In this document: piece by piece, positions 16,602-25,165 of the stretch
How positions within the stretch are numbered: position 1 is the first letter of the stretch
Layout: every line of letters starts with the position of its first letter
Assembly: GCA_045603545.1 (NCBI GenBank)
Contig: JAZUMG010000020.1
Coordinates: 1 to 42,480, forward strand
Direction: 5' to 3'
Origin: CAAGNP01 sp045603545
GTDB taxonomy: Bacteria; Bacteroidota; Bacteroidia; Bacteroidales; UBA932
Length of the DNA: 42,480 bases
Position numbers and translations under genes: made by a program
Notes under the pieces: model-generated
The model's database searches: none
What the model saw: only the letters and a program-made list of their open reading frames with translations
Told to the model about the DNA's origin: nothing

Positions 16602-17975
16602 CTATTGTTCGAATAAATGAAAATATTCTTTATAAATATCACCGGTATATTCATTGAGGGCCTTCTGGAGCTCTACCCCTTTCATCTCTCTGATTGACTC
16701 CTCAAATCCGGCCTGCCCCTTAAAAAGCTTTTTCTGGAATTTTTTGTTTACCTTTTGGACTCCCTCGGATCTGCCATAGTAGTCCTCCAGTATCCAGTGC
16801 CAGCGATCTACAAATTTCCAGGCTATACCATCAGGGTAGTTCTCTTTCATCTGTTTTGAATCGCTGAAGTGTTTTTCCAGAGCCTCGTCGGCTGATGCAA
16901 ACCTTTGGAATCCTGCAGGGGATTCTGTCATCCCTGAGTACCAGGGGATGAATGCCTCGACACAGGGGCTTGCGCCTGTTACCCACATTAGTGCCCCGAT
17001 CTCTACAGGGAGGTAGTTGCGGAGCTGGAATATTGTGGCATTGACGGTGACATCAGTGCAGATGCATACAGGGTGGTCATTGTCGTGTTTGGTGACCACT
17101 TTCTGCTCCACGTTGTCCCCGTGGCTGCGCAGGATCTCCATCATATCCTCCAGTCCCACTTTTCTGTTTGCCTTGACAGCAAAAGGGTAGGTGTCGGGGT
17201 TTGTGGTATAGTCCTTTTTGGTGAGGTAGTTCATGGCAGACATGTGTCGGATATAGTTCCTGTCATAACTGTATGTATCAGGACGTGAATATACCTTTTT
17301 GAAGATGAATTTGCCATCGGTTTCGGGATTGTACCAACCTCTCTCTACAGCATATGAGATGATGTCCGGAGAGCCCATGAAGTTGGCTGTGTCTGCAAGG
17401 TTTACCTCGTTGATGCAGTAATAGTTGGGGATAGTCATTACCATATCATCAGGGATTCTCTGTGCCACCCAGTGACGACCTTTTACCACTGCGCATACCC
17501 ACCCTTCATTCGGATCGGCCACTACGTAGGTCCTCCCACTGCCGCGGTAGCCCCTCTCTTGAACCAGGGCCCCTATAAGTTTCACAGCGTGGCGGGCCGA
17601 GCGGGCTTTCTGTGCTGCCAGGGTGCGGACTTCATACAGTACTCCGCCATCTGTAAAGTCCTCACGATCCTCGCGGGAGTTGCAGGCATCGGAGACTACA
17701 GCCACTCCGTATTCGTTAAGATAGCCATCCGAGACGGCCATTCCAGGGAACTCTATCCAGAGGTATTTGTTGGTCCCGGTGGCCTCATTGCGGGGAACAT
17801 TGTATATATTGAGCATCTGCTCACCCGAATCATCCTCATTGTGGGCCAGAAGGACAGAGCCGTCCACTGTGGCCTCTCTCCCTGCCAATACTGCAAAGCA
17901 GTTCATGCCATCCTGAGCCGATAGGGTGGCAACAGTCAGAAGCAGCATAATAGCTGCAGAGAAAAATTGTTTCAT
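16602..17975 (-). CDS. Secreted C69 family dipeptidase (Ntn-hydrolase fold)
   Basis: This 457-residue enzyme has a Sec signal (1-20, ending in ATLSA). Just behind the expected cleavage site is MNCFAVLAGREATVDGS, where Cys26 aligns with the N-terminal nucleophile of family C69 (dipeptidase A). Also present are AHNEDD, the LWIEFPGMAVSDGYLNEYGV region (seen here as FPGMAVSDG and NEYGVAVVSDA) and a WVCAVVKGRHWVAQRIPDD strand. C69 enzymes cleave dipeptides of broad specificity. The few residues before Cys26 would have to be removed to free the nucleophile. It lies 3 bases after the nitroreductase-like gene and is cotranscribed with it. It probably acts in the periplasm in peptide use. Confidence 0.88.
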   Translation of the reverse strand: MKQFFSAAIMLLLTVATLSAQDGMNCFAVLAGREATVDGSVLLAHNEDDSGEQMLNIYNVPRNEATGTNKYLWIEFPGMAVSDGYLNEYGVAVVSDACNSREDREDFTDGGVLYEVRTLAAQKARSARHAVKLIGALVQERGYRGSGRTYVVADPNEGWVCAVVKGRHWVAQRIPDDMVMTIPNYYCINEVNLADTANFMGSPDIISYAVERGWYNPETDGKFIFKKVYSRPDTYSYDRNYIRHMSAMNYLTKKDYTTNPDTYPFAVKANRKVGLEDMMEILRSHGDNVEQKVVTKHDNDHPVCICTDVTVNATIFQLRNYLPVEIGALMWVTGASPCVEAFIPWYSGMTESPAGFQRFASADEALEKHFSDSKQMKENYPDGIAWKFVDRWHWILEDYYGRSEGVQKVNKKFQKKLFKGQAGFEESIREMKGVELQKALNEYTGDIYKEYFHLFEQ

Positions 17976-17978
17976 ATT

Positions 17979-18614
17979 TTATATCTCTTCAAGGAATTTT
18001 ACTTTGCCCATATCGCGAGGTCTTGCCTGCGGAGTCTCGTCAGGGTATCCAAGGCCAATGCACAGGCAGAATTCATACCCTTCGCTGAATCCCAGCCCTT
18101 CAACTATAGGTTTGCATACATCGTTGTCGGTGAGGAAACGGACAGGTATACCCAAGCAGATGGAGCCCACTCCGTATGACCATGCAGAGAGCATTATGTT
18201 CTCAGAGAGAAGACCGCAATCGTATGGAGAAAACTGGTATCCAGTGTCGCGTGCTATAAACAGCATTACGGGGGCACCGCGGAAGCACCCTTTTACCATC
18301 TCCGGGTCCATATTTGGGTGCCCGGCTGCCATCGCATCCTTTATTTTGTCCATAACGGCAGGGTCGTCCACTATGCGGACCTCCCAGGACTGTTTGTTCT
18401 GTCCGTTGGGGGCGTTGATGCCGCACTCCATAATTTTACCAATGAGCTCCCTGCTCACAGGTTCTGCTTTGTATTTGCGGATGCTGCGGCGGGTCATAAT
18501 GTTTTCGACCACTGCGTTGTCGTACTGTGAATCTGAATTTTGTACTGGTGCTTGACTGCAAGCGGCGGTAGCCAGAATTGCTAAACCGATGAAAATGGAT
18601 CTGATTGGTTTCAT
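17979..18614 (-). CDS. Nitroreductase-family lipoprotein
   Basis: This is a 211-residue protein. The frame is open further upstream, but ATG 18614 gives a clear lipoprotein signal with lipobox TAAC (C19), and a -7 promoter element lies 18 bases before it. The rest is a complete FMN-binding nitroreductase fold: the TRRSIRKY motif near the start, APNGQNKQSWEV, a central SENIMLSAWSYGVGSICLGIP segment (seen as LSAWSYGVGSICLG) and a C-terminal IGLGYPDE. Family members normally work in the cytoplasm with FMN and NAD(P)H. Here the lipid signal places the enzyme outside the inner membrane, where the source of electrons is unclear. It is the first gene of an operon with the secreted dipeptidase. Confidence 0.85.
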   Translation of the reverse strand: MKPIRSIFIGLAILATAACSQAPVQNSDSQYDNAVVENIMTRRSIRKYKAEPVSRELIGKIMECGINAPNGQNKQSWEVRIVDDPAVMDKIKDAMAAGHPNMDPEMVKGCFRGAPVMLFIARDTGYQFSPYDCGLLSENIMLSAWSYGVGSICLGIPVRFLTDNDVCKPIVEGLGFSEGYEFCLCIGLGYPDETPQARPRDMGKVKFLEEI

Positions 18615-18631
18615 ATTGCGTTGCGTTTTCG

Positions 18632-18639
18632 CAAAAATA
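18632..18639 (-). promoter_or_regulatory. -7 promoter element of the nitroreductase-dipeptidase operon
   Basis: TATTTTTG on the minus strand lies 18 bases before the nitroreductase start. It is one base away from the opposing -7 element at 18641-18648, so polymerases on the two promoters should exclude each other. Confidence 0.5.
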
Positions 18640-18640
18640 A

Positions 18641-18648
18641 TAAATTTG
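18641..18648 (+). promoter_or_regulatory. -7 promoter element of the methyltransferase gene
   Basis: TAAATTTG followed by CA lies 20 bases before ATG 18668, predicting a leader of about 15-17 nt. A TTG lies 22 bases further upstream. Confidence 0.5.
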
Positions 18649-18667
18649 CATCTCAAAATGAACAGCA

Positions 18668-19390
18668 ATGGATAAAAAAGGATACCGCTTTCCCAAGGAC
18701 CCAATGGGTGCCGCAATCTACGATTTCCATAAAAATGGCAAAGCTGCCAAATTGAGGGTCTTCTCTTCGCAGTTTGATGAGGATGAGATACCTGTGGAGG
18801 AGCTTTTCAGAGATTTCGAGAGTATGCCTTATCTGGAGAAGGTGGCTCTGGAGCTTGCGCAAGGCTCTATTTTGGATGTGGGGGCTGGGGCAGGATGTCA
18901 CTCCATTGCCCTCGGGCAAATGGGGAAAAAGGCCCTTGCAATGGATATATCGCCACTCTCGGTGCAGGTGATGCGTGAAAGGGGTGTGGATGCGGTGCAG
19001 GCAGATTTTTGGGATCCCGCTTTTGCCGGGAAATATGATACCATTCTGATGCTAATGAACGGATCTGGGATTATCGGAAGAATCGACAATATGGGGCGTT
19101 TTTTTGAAAGGGTCAGGGGACTTCTCAAACCTGGCGGCTCCCTCCTGATGGATTCGAGTGACCTCCGCTATCTTTACGAAGAGGAGGACGGCAGTTTTGC
19201 GATAGATCTTGCCGGAGATTATTACGGAGAGCTCGATTATCAGATGCAATATAAGAGTGTAAAAGGGGAGTCTTTTGACTGGTTATATATTGATTTTCAG
19301 ACACTCTCGTACTATGCAGAACAATACGGCTTCAGAGTGGAACTGGTGGCAGAGGGGGAACACTACGATTATTTGGCTAAAATTTGGTAA
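18668..19390 (+). CDS. Class I SAM-dependent methyltransferase
   Basis: This 240-residue protein has a short N-terminal helical region. The Rossmann methyltransferase core follows: motif I ILDVGAGAG (68-76), the acidic end of the second strand at AMDIS (91-95), DAVQADFWD for motif II and YDTILMLMNG followed by LLKPGGSLLMDSSD for motifs IV-V. The C-terminal part (LDYQMQYKSVKGESFDWLYIDF in pieces) is probably the substrate lid, and its target cannot be read from the sequence. It is transcribed divergently from the nitroreductase operon. The hydrogenase promoter lies over its last codons. Confidence 0.8.
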   Translation: MDKKGYRFPKDPMGAAIYDFHKNGKAAKLRVFSSQFDEDEIPVEELFRDFESMPYLEKVALELAQGSILDVGAGAGCHSIALGQMGKKALAMDISPLSVQVMRERGVDAVQADFWDPAFAGKYDTILMLMNGSGIIGRIDNMGRFFERVRGLLKPGGSLLMDSSDLRYLYEEEDGSFAIDLAGDYYGELDYQMQYKSVKGESFDWLYIDFQTLSYYAEQYGFRVELVAEGEHYDYLAKIW

Positions 19391-19414
19391 ATATTTACCC
19401 TTAGCATATCTTTG
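19383..19414 (+). promoter_or_regulatory. Promoter of the [FeFe] hydrogenase gene
   Basis: TTTG at 19383-19386, a 20-nt spacer and TATCTTTG at 19407-19414 give a near-perfect Bacteroidetes promoter. The -33 half lies inside the end of the methyltransferase gene. The predicted leader is about 22 nt. Confidence 0.75.
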
Positions 19415-19439
19415 CACCCTATTTTAAACTTATATAACA

Positions 19440-20909
19440 GTGGCATTTACAACAAACACAAACATCGTACGTTACAAGCTTCTGGCCAAGCTTGTGGGCC
19501 TATGGAAAGATGGCCAACTTGTAGAAAGAATCGATTATCTTCCTATCGAATTGAGCCCAAGAAATTCTAAGGTTCTTGGAAGGTGCTGTGTGCATAAAGA
19601 GAGGGCAGTATGGAAATACAAATCGTTTCCCCTTCTGGGATTTGATATGTGGGATGAAGTAGACGAACTCAAACCCCTCTCTGCGTATGCCAAAGAGGCT
19701 ATGGAGAGGACAAAAATCAAAGATAACATTATGTGTGTTATCGATGAAGCCTGCTCATCTTGTGTCTCTATCAAATATGAAATCACATCGCTTTGTAAAG
19801 GTTGTGTGGCACGTAACTGCTACATGAACTGTCCTAAGGATGCAGTCTATTTTGACTCTAATGGACAGGCGAAGATTGACCACGACAAATGTATCAGCTG
19901 TGGTATATGTCACAAGACTTGCCCTTATCACGCTATCGTATATATCCCTATCCCATGTGAGGAGGCTTGCCCTGTAGGTGCCATCTCAAAAGATGAGAAC
20001 GGATATGAGCATATCGATGAGGACAAATGCATCTACTGTGGTAAATGTATGAAGGCATGTCCTTTCGGTGCTATCTTCGAGATTTCACAGATTTTCGACA
20101 TCCTCAACTCTATCCGCAGGGGTGAGAAGGTAGTGATTATCCCTGCTCCAGCAGTCCTTGCACAGTACAAACAGCCTATTGAGAAAGTTTACGGTGCCAT
20201 GAAGGCGATAGGTTTCAGCGAGGTTGTGGAGGTTGCCAAAGGTGCAATGGTTACCACTGAACACGAGGCAGAGGAGCTTCTTGAGAAGGTTAAGGAGGGT
20301 CAGTCATTCATGACTACATCTTGCTGCCCTTCGTATGTGGAGCTTGTCAAGAAACATATCCCTGAGATGATGCCATATGTATCACATACCAAGTCTCCTA
20401 TGTACTACACTGCAGAGATGGTGAAGAAGGCAGATCCAAACGCAAAAGTGGTATTCCTTGGACCTTGTATTGGTAAGAGAAAAGAGGCTAAGGATGTGGA
20501 GTTTGTAGATTATGTGATGTCTTTTGAGGAGTTCAATGCTACCCTTATCGGAATGGGTATCAACATCGATGAATGCGAACCTTACATCATCACAGATGAG
20601 TCGATGAGAGAGGCTCATGGCTTCGCCCGCACAGGCGGTGTTTCAGATGCAGTGGTAGCTTATCTGGGAGAGAGGGCAAACGGCCTTCAGATCGTGAAGG
20701 TGGCAGATATGAACAAGAAGAATATCGGCCTTCTTAAGAGCTACGCCAAGAGGGGTTCTGCAAATGCTCACTTTGTAGAGGTGATGACTTGCGAAAATGG
20801 ATGTATCACAGGCCCTGTGGCATTCAATCCGGATTTGGCCCAGAGCCAGCTTGTCTTCAACAAAGCTATGGCTGCTGTGAAGAAATCGTACGCTGACGAA
20901 CGTAAATAG
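19440..20909 (+). CDS. Monomeric [FeFe] hydrogenase (group B-like)
   Basis: This is a 489-residue enzyme that interconverts protons and H2 with ferredoxin-type electrons in the cytoplasm. The N-terminal third holds cysteine clusters for [4Fe-4S] centres: CKGCVARNCYMNCP (119-132), CISCGICHKTCP (151-162) with CEEACP (173-178), and CIYCGKCMKACP (197-208). The H-cluster domain has L1 TSCCPS (293-298), L2 GPCIGKRKEA (341-350) and L3 MTCENGCITGP (449-459). The L3 and L2 variants and the lack of a plant-type ferredoxin domain fit group B of gut Bacteroidetes and Firmicutes. The start is GTG 19440; an in-frame stop 15 bases upstream leaves no ATG option. No maturase genes (hydE, F, G) lie in the window. 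Confidence 0.9.
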   Translation: MAFTTNTNIVRYKLLAKLVGLWKDGQLVERIDYLPIELSPRNSKVLGRCCVHKERAVWKYKSFPLLGFDMWDEVDELKPLSAYAKEAMERTKIKDNIMCVIDEACSSCVSIKYEITSLCKGCVARNCYMNCPKDAVYFDSNGQAKIDHDKCISCGICHKTCPYHAIVYIPIPCEEACPVGAISKDENGYEHIDEDKCIYCGKCMKACPFGAIFEISQIFDILNSIRRGEKVVIIPAPAVLAQYKQPIEKVYGAMKAIGFSEVVEVAKGAMVTTEHEAEELLEKVKEGQSFMTTSCCPSYVELVKKHIPEMMPYVSHTKSPMYYTAEMVKKADPNAKVVFLGPCIGKRKEAKDVEFVDYVMSFEEFNATLIGMGINIDECEPYIITDESMREAHGFARTGGVSDAVVAYLGERANGLQIVKVADMNKKNIGLLKSYAKRGSANAHFVEVMTCENGCITGPVAFNPDLAQSQLVFNKAMAAVKKSYADERK

Positions 20910-20993
20910 AAGACTGGGGCTGCCCTTATTATCGGGTGGACATTTTTGAAAATTGCCCCTTTGCTGCCAGAATGCAGTGGGTAAAATAGAGAT

Positions 20994-21023
20994 AGCAGGT
21001 ACTGAAAAGTGCCTGCTTTTTTT
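20994..21023 (+). terminator. Rho-independent terminator of the hydrogenase gene
   Basis: A 10-bp stem with one G-T pair (AGCAGGTACT 20994-21003 with AGTGCCTGCT 21008-21017), a GAAA loop and seven Ts. The next promoter begins directly after it. Confidence 0.88.
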
Positions 21024-21024
21024 G

Positions 21025-21055
21025 TTTATGTTGAGGATAATATTTACTACATTTG
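21025..21055 (+). promoter_or_regulatory. Promoter of the NifX-like gene
   Basis: TACATTTG at 21048-21055 with TTTA at 21025-21028 (19-nt spacer). The ATG at 21060 is only 4 bases beyond the element, so the message should be leaderless or nearly so. Confidence 0.6.
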
Positions 21056-21059
21056 TAAA

Positions 21060-21422
21060 ATGAAACTGATTAACTTAAAAATAGCCGTCCCTACTCGTGA
21101 CGGCGTGGTGGATGACCACTTTGGCCATTGTGCTTATTATACAGTATTTACTGTTGTGGGACAAACTGTTGCAGGTATTGAGACCCTCCCCTCACCACAA
21201 GGGTGCGGATGCAAATCAAATATTGCCTCTGTTCTGGAAGCGATGGGTGTGAAGGTTATGCTTGCAGGAAATATGGGCCAGGGGGCCAAAAATGTTTTGG
21301 AGAGCCACAATATCCAGGTAGTAAGGGGATGCTCAGGCCCTGTAGAGGAGCTGGTGAAGAGTTACCTTGCAGGGAAGGTGGAAGATTCAGGGGATAGTTG
21401 TGATCATCACGAATGTCATTGA
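21060..21422 (+). CDS. NifX/NifB-C-terminal-like (dinitrogenase iron-molybdenum cofactor) domain protein
   Basis: This small 120-residue protein has the Nitro_FeMo-Co fold: an IAVPTRDGVVDDHFGHC N-terminus with the family's DxHFGHC pattern, a central SPQGCGCKS motif (C49, C51) and GVKVMLAGNMGQGAKN. The C-terminus is a short Cys/His tail (SCDHHECH) that could bind metal. Family members hold iron-sulfur cofactor precursors or act as metal-cluster chaperones, and many non-nitrogen-fixing anaerobes carry them. It follows the hydrogenase but has its own promoter after a terminator, so it is a neighbour rather than an operon member. The ATG at 21060 was chosen because the promoter ends at 21055; the open frame further upstream overlaps it. 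Confidence 0.82.
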   Translation: MKLINLKIAVPTRDGVVDDHFGHCAYYTVFTVVGQTVAGIETLPSPQGCGCKSNIASVLEAMGVKVMLAGNMGQGAKNVLESHNIQVVRGCSGPVEELVKSYLAGKVEDSGDSCDHHECH

Positions 21423-21424
21423 TT

Positions 21425-22087
21425 ATGGAAGAAAAAGATAAGGATTACAATACTCAGCGTAAGAAACTTCTTATGCCTGAGTATGGACGCAATGTCCAGA
21501 AGATGGTGGAATATGTCAAAAGCATTCCAGACAAAGAGAAGAGAAATGAGCAGATAAAGGCAGTAGTGGGTGTTATGGGTACACTCAATCCCCAGTTGAG
21601 GGATATCGAGGATTTCAAACACAAACTATGGGACCATGTGCAGATAATTGCAGACTTCGATATTGATATTGATTCTCCATACGAGATCCCGACAAGGGAT
21701 ATCATAATATCCAAACCGGAACCTATGGAGGTCTGCCGTACCCCCATCAATGCACGTCACTATGGGAGGAATATCGAAAATATGATTGAGGTTATTGCCT
21801 CTAAAGAGGATGACCAGACAAAGGATGCCATGATCAAGGCTCTGGCTGTCTATATGAGACAGCAATATCTGATATGGAACAAGGATTCTGTCTCAGAGGA
21901 GACAATCTTCAACGATATCAATATACTCTCTAAAGGGAAGTTGACTGTTCCTGGTCACATACATCTCGACTCCATTTCGGATAAGGAGGTATTCAACAGA
22001 CCCGGCATTATGGGACAGAAGGAGGGACAGCCAAGAAACCAATACAATCACAAAAATAAAAACGGAAAGAAACGCTGGAAGAAATGA
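21425..22087 (+). CDS. DUF4290 domain protein
   Basis: This is a 220-residue cytoplasmic protein. The family signature is at the start: DYNTQRKKLLMPEYGRN followed by VQKMVEYV. A second similar copy of the pattern lies in the middle (ARHYGRNIENMIEVIAS), so the protein looks like an internal duplication. The C-terminus is a Lys/Asn-rich tail. DUF4290 proteins are Bacteroidetes-specific and of unknown function. Both ATG 21425 and ATG 21413 (overlapping the previous stop) are possible; I chose 21425 because family members begin shortly before the YNTQ motif. The stop overlaps the ftsK start by 4 bases, linking it to cell division and chromosome segregation genes. Confidence 0.82.
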   Translation: MEEKDKDYNTQRKKLLMPEYGRNVQKMVEYVKSIPDKEKRNEQIKAVVGVMGTLNPQLRDIEDFKHKLWDHVQIIADFDIDIDSPYEIPTRDIIISKPEPMEVCRTPINARHYGRNIENMIEVIASKEDDQTKDAMIKALAVYMRQQYLIWNKDSVSEETIFNDINILSKGKLTVPGHIHLDSISDKEVFNRPGIMGQKEGQPRNQYNHKNKNGKKRWKK

Positions 22088-24519
22088 TGAAAGAGGAACA
22101 AAAGAAACTGCTGAGACTCGTTTGTGGAGCTGCATTCGCCCTGCTTACTGTTTTTACCCTTTACTCACTTATTACATATCTTTTTACCTGGCACAGTGAC
22201 CAGAGCCTTCTGCACAATGCAGATTTTATGGACAATGTAGTAAAGGCTGAGAATGGAGGGGGAAAACTCGGCTTTGTGTGGTCAAACTTTCTGGTGTCAA
22301 AATTGTTTGGCCTTGGTGCGTTTGTAATCCCGGTATTTTTTGGCGGGGTGGCACTCTTTTGTTTTTCAAAGAAAGGTGTAAATCTTGTAAGGCTTTTTTG
22401 CCTCACTCTGATGGGCAGTATTGTCTTCTCGATGCTGTTTTCGTATATATTTTCACTTGTTGGTAAAATCTCACTCTTCGGTGAGGGTGCGGGAGGCTCA
22501 TATGGCCACTATATAAATGAGTGGCTTTGTTCTATGCTCGGCGTTTTCGGGGCAGGTGGTGTCATCCTCTTCCTCCTTTTGTTGTGGTCTGTATTGGTGA
22601 ACAATAAGATAGTGGACAAGATAATCGCCCTTTTGGACCGTGTTGCCCCGAAGGAGGAGCCAAAACCTAAAAAGAAAAAGGAGAACGCCCCTGTTGAGCC
22701 AGAGACTCCTGCTGGACCTGCAGAGCCCGCAGTGGTTCTCCCAGTGGATATACTCAATGGTGGTGATGATCCTGGGGTGGATGTAGAGATTCTACCTGTG
22801 GATGAGCCGGGATACAATTCAGATGATGAACCTGTTGGAGGATTTGAGCCAGAGCCTGCGATAGAGCCGCAAGTGGTGTCGCAGCCGGTAAACCAGCCAG
22901 AGCCTGCGCCAGAGCCTGAGGTGTTGACAGACGTGCTCCCCCCTATGGAGGTAATCCCTGGGCAGGAGGTTTCATTTGACAATGAAGATGATAAGTGGAA
23001 AGAGAGATATGACCCTCGTCTCTCCCTCTCAAGGTACAAATTCCCTACCACTTCTCTTCTGGAGGATTACCAGTCCCAATGGTATGAGGTGTCCAAAGAG
23101 GAATTGGAGAAAAACAAGGAGAAGATTGTCAATACCCTCAAGGACTATAAAATCAGCATTACCAAAATTACAGCCAGGATTGGTCCTACTGTGACACTTT
23201 ATGAAGTGGTCCCTGCACCAGGCGTGAGGGTTTCACAAATAAAGAGGCTGGAGGAGGATATCGCCCTCTCATTGGCGGCCAAGGGTGTGCGTGTGGTTAC
23301 ACTTGTCGGCACAAATGCCATCGGAATCGAGGTGGCAAACGATAAGCCAAGTGTGGTGTCGATGAAATCTGTTCTGGAGGATCCCAAGTTCAGAAATACC
23401 AAATATGACCTCCCTGTAGTGATAGGCCGTACCATCTCAAATGAGGTGTTCAGTTTTGACCTGGCCAAGATGCCACACCTTCTGGTAGCGGGTGCCACAG
23501 GACAGGGTAAATCTGTGGGTCTTAATGCTATCATTACATCTCTTGTTTACAAGAAACACCCCGCTGAACTCAAGTTCGTGATGGTGGACCCTAAGAAGGT
23601 GGAACTCTCCCTTTATTCACCATTGAATGACCACTATCTGGCCAAACTTCCAGACAGTGATGATGCCATCATAACTGAGACAGATAAGGTGGTATATACC
23701 CTCAAATCACTCTGCAAACTGATGGACAGGAGGTATGACCTTCTGAAAGATGCGTCTGTCAGGAATGTGAAGGAGTACAATGAGAAATTCCTGTCGCGAA
23801 GACTCAATCCACACAGAGGGCACGACTATATGCCCTATATTGTCGTTATAATTGATGAGTTTGCCGATCTCCTTATGACAGCCGGCAGAGATGTCGAGGA
23901 GCCAATCGCCCGTCTTGCACAGCTGGCTCGTGCCATCGGTATCCACCTTGTGATTGCAACTCAGAGACCTGCCGCAAATATCATTACAGGTTCGATCAAG
24001 GCCAACTTCCCTGCGAGAATTGCCTTTAAAGTGATGGCAAGCGTAGATTCCAAGATTATCCTTGACCAGACTGGGGCGAACAGGCTCATAGGTCGCGGAG
24101 ATATGCTCATTATGACAGGCAGTAGCGAACCCACCCGTGTCCAGTGTGCATTTATCGATACACCGGAGGTGGAGAGGATTACAGAACATATCAGCTCTCA
24201 GGCCGGTTATGGAATGGCATATTTATTGCCTGAATATGTTCCGGTAGAGGATGGTAGCTCCCCTGCAATAAAGATAAACAGTGCCAATGAGAGGGATGAA
24301 CTCTTCAAGGAAGCGGCCAGGCTGATCGTGCGAGAGCAGCAAGGATCCACCTCGCTTATCCAGAGGAAGATGAACCTCGGCTATAATAGAGCCGGCAGAA
24401 TTATGGACCAGCTTGAAGAGGCTGGAATAGTAGGGCCATCTGAAGGAAGTAAACCCAGACAAGTGAGGGTTACAAGTCCGGAGGCTCTCGATGCCATATT
24501 CTCTACCCTGGGACTATAG
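22084..24519 (+). CDS. ftsK: DNA translocase FtsK
   Basis: This 811-residue septal DNA pump moves chromosome dimers to the division site. About four membrane helices occupy residues 10-175. A Pro/Glu-rich linker runs from about 185 to 300, shorter than in E. coli. The RecA-like motor follows, with Walker A GATGQGKS (about 469-476), Walker B VVIIDEFADL and ATQRPAANIITGSIKANFP. The C-terminal winged-helix gamma domain (LIQRKMNLGYNRAGRIMDQLE) reads the polar DNA signals. It is translationally coupled to DUF4290 and followed by lolA 4 bases after its stop. Confidence 0.95.
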   Translation: MMKEEQKKLLRLVCGAAFALLTVFTLYSLITYLFTWHSDQSLLHNADFMDNVVKAENGGGKLGFVWSNFLVSKLFGLGAFVIPVFFGGVALFCFSKKGVNLVRLFCLTLMGSIVFSMLFSYIFSLVGKISLFGEGAGGSYGHYINEWLCSMLGVFGAGGVILFLLLLWSVLVNNKIVDKIIALLDRVAPKEEPKPKKKKENAPVEPETPAGPAEPAVVLPVDILNGGDDPGVDVEILPVDEPGYNSDDEPVGGFEPEPAIEPQVVSQPVNQPEPAPEPEVLTDVLPPMEVIPGQEVSFDNEDDKWKERYDPRLSLSRYKFPTTSLLEDYQSQWYEVSKEELEKNKEKIVNTLKDYKISITKITARIGPTVTLYEVVPAPGVRVSQIKRLEEDIALSLAAKGVRVVTLVGTNAIGIEVANDKPSVVSMKSVLEDPKFRNTKYDLPVVIGRTISNEVFSFDLAKMPHLLVAGATGQGKSVGLNAIITSLVYKKHPAELKFVMVDPKKVELSLYSPLNDHYLAKLPDSDDAIITETDKVVYTLKSLCKLMDRRYDLLKDASVRNVKEYNEKFLSRRLNPHRGHDYMPYIVVIIDEFADLLMTAGRDVEEPIARLAQLARAIGIHLVIATQRPAANIITGSIKANFPARIAFKVMASVDSKIILDQTGANRLIGRGDMLIMTGSSEPTRVQCAFIDTPEVERITEHISSQAGYGMAYLLPEYVPVEDGSSPAIKINSANERDELFKEAARLIVREQQGSTSLIQRKMNLGYNRAGRIMDQLEEAGIVGPSEGSKPRQVRVTSPEALDAIFSTLGL

Positions 24520-24523
24520 GTTT

Positions 24524-25165
24524 ATGAAGAGATTGTATTACATATTTCTGGCTATTCTCATCTCTGCCCCTTTGCTGGGGCAGAGTACCCAATATGTAAT
24601 AGAGCAATATACAGGCAAGATCTCAGGATTCGAATCCTTGTATGCCACATACTCGTTTGAGGTGAGAGGGGGAGATGGAACTCTCCAGTTCTCCACTGAT
24701 GGTGAGTTCTTTTCAGAGGGGGATAATTTCCTGGTCAAGACAGGGTATTCGGATATCTATTGTGATGGTGAGTCCAAATATATCTATGATAAAGGTTCTG
24801 ATGAGGTGATTGTCGTAGGGCATAACACAAATGATGTCAATATGTCTGAGAATCCCTTCTCTATCCTTAGAAGAGGGGTTGCACCCTACGAATATCCGGC
24901 CAGACCAAAAGTGGTGATGTATGAAGGTCAGGAGTGTTACCTTGTGAACCTTGTGCCCAAGGCAAAGCAGGCAGATCACACTTCTGTTGATGTTATTGTC
25001 ACCAAGAGTGAGTTTGAATTGCGCAGCATATCCTACAAATCGCGGAAAGGTGATACCTATACCGCCAAGATCAGGTCAGTGACAGAAGGGAGCTTGAAAG
25101 GGGGCTCTTTCTACCGTCCTGACTACGACTCCCTTGGTGATGTCTACGTAAACGATTTAAGATAA
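24524..25165 (+). CDS. lolA: LolA-like outer-membrane lipoprotein carrier
   Basis: This is a 213-residue periplasmic carrier with a Sec signal (1-20, ending in LLGQ). The mature protein has the LolA half-barrel pattern: a YEVRGGDG-type first strand (seen as YSFEVRGGDGTLQ), GEFFSEGDNFLVKTGYSDIYCDG in pieces, an IYDKGSDEVIV strand and NPFSILRRG. In the family it shuttles outer-membrane lipoproteins released by LolCDE. ATG 24524 was chosen because an upstream in-frame ATG (24491) lies within ftsK and would spoil the signal peptide. Its end overlaps the convergent Nudix gene by 9 bases. Confidence 0.85.
   Translation: MKRLYYIFLAILISAPLLGQSTQYVIEQYTGKISGFESLYATYSFEVRGGDGTLQFSTDGEFFSEGDNFLVKTGYSDIYCDGESKYIYDKGSDEVIVVGHNTNDVNMSENPFSILRRGVAPYEYPARPKVVMYEGQECYLVNLVPKAKQADHTSVDVIVTKSEFELRSISYKSRKGDTYTAKIRSVTEGSLKGGSFYRPDYDSLGDVYVNDLR

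Noticed and set aside
18615..18716. Upstream extension of the nitroreductase-like protein
   Set aside because: It would bury the lipoprotein signal and cross both divergent promoters and the methyltransferase start.
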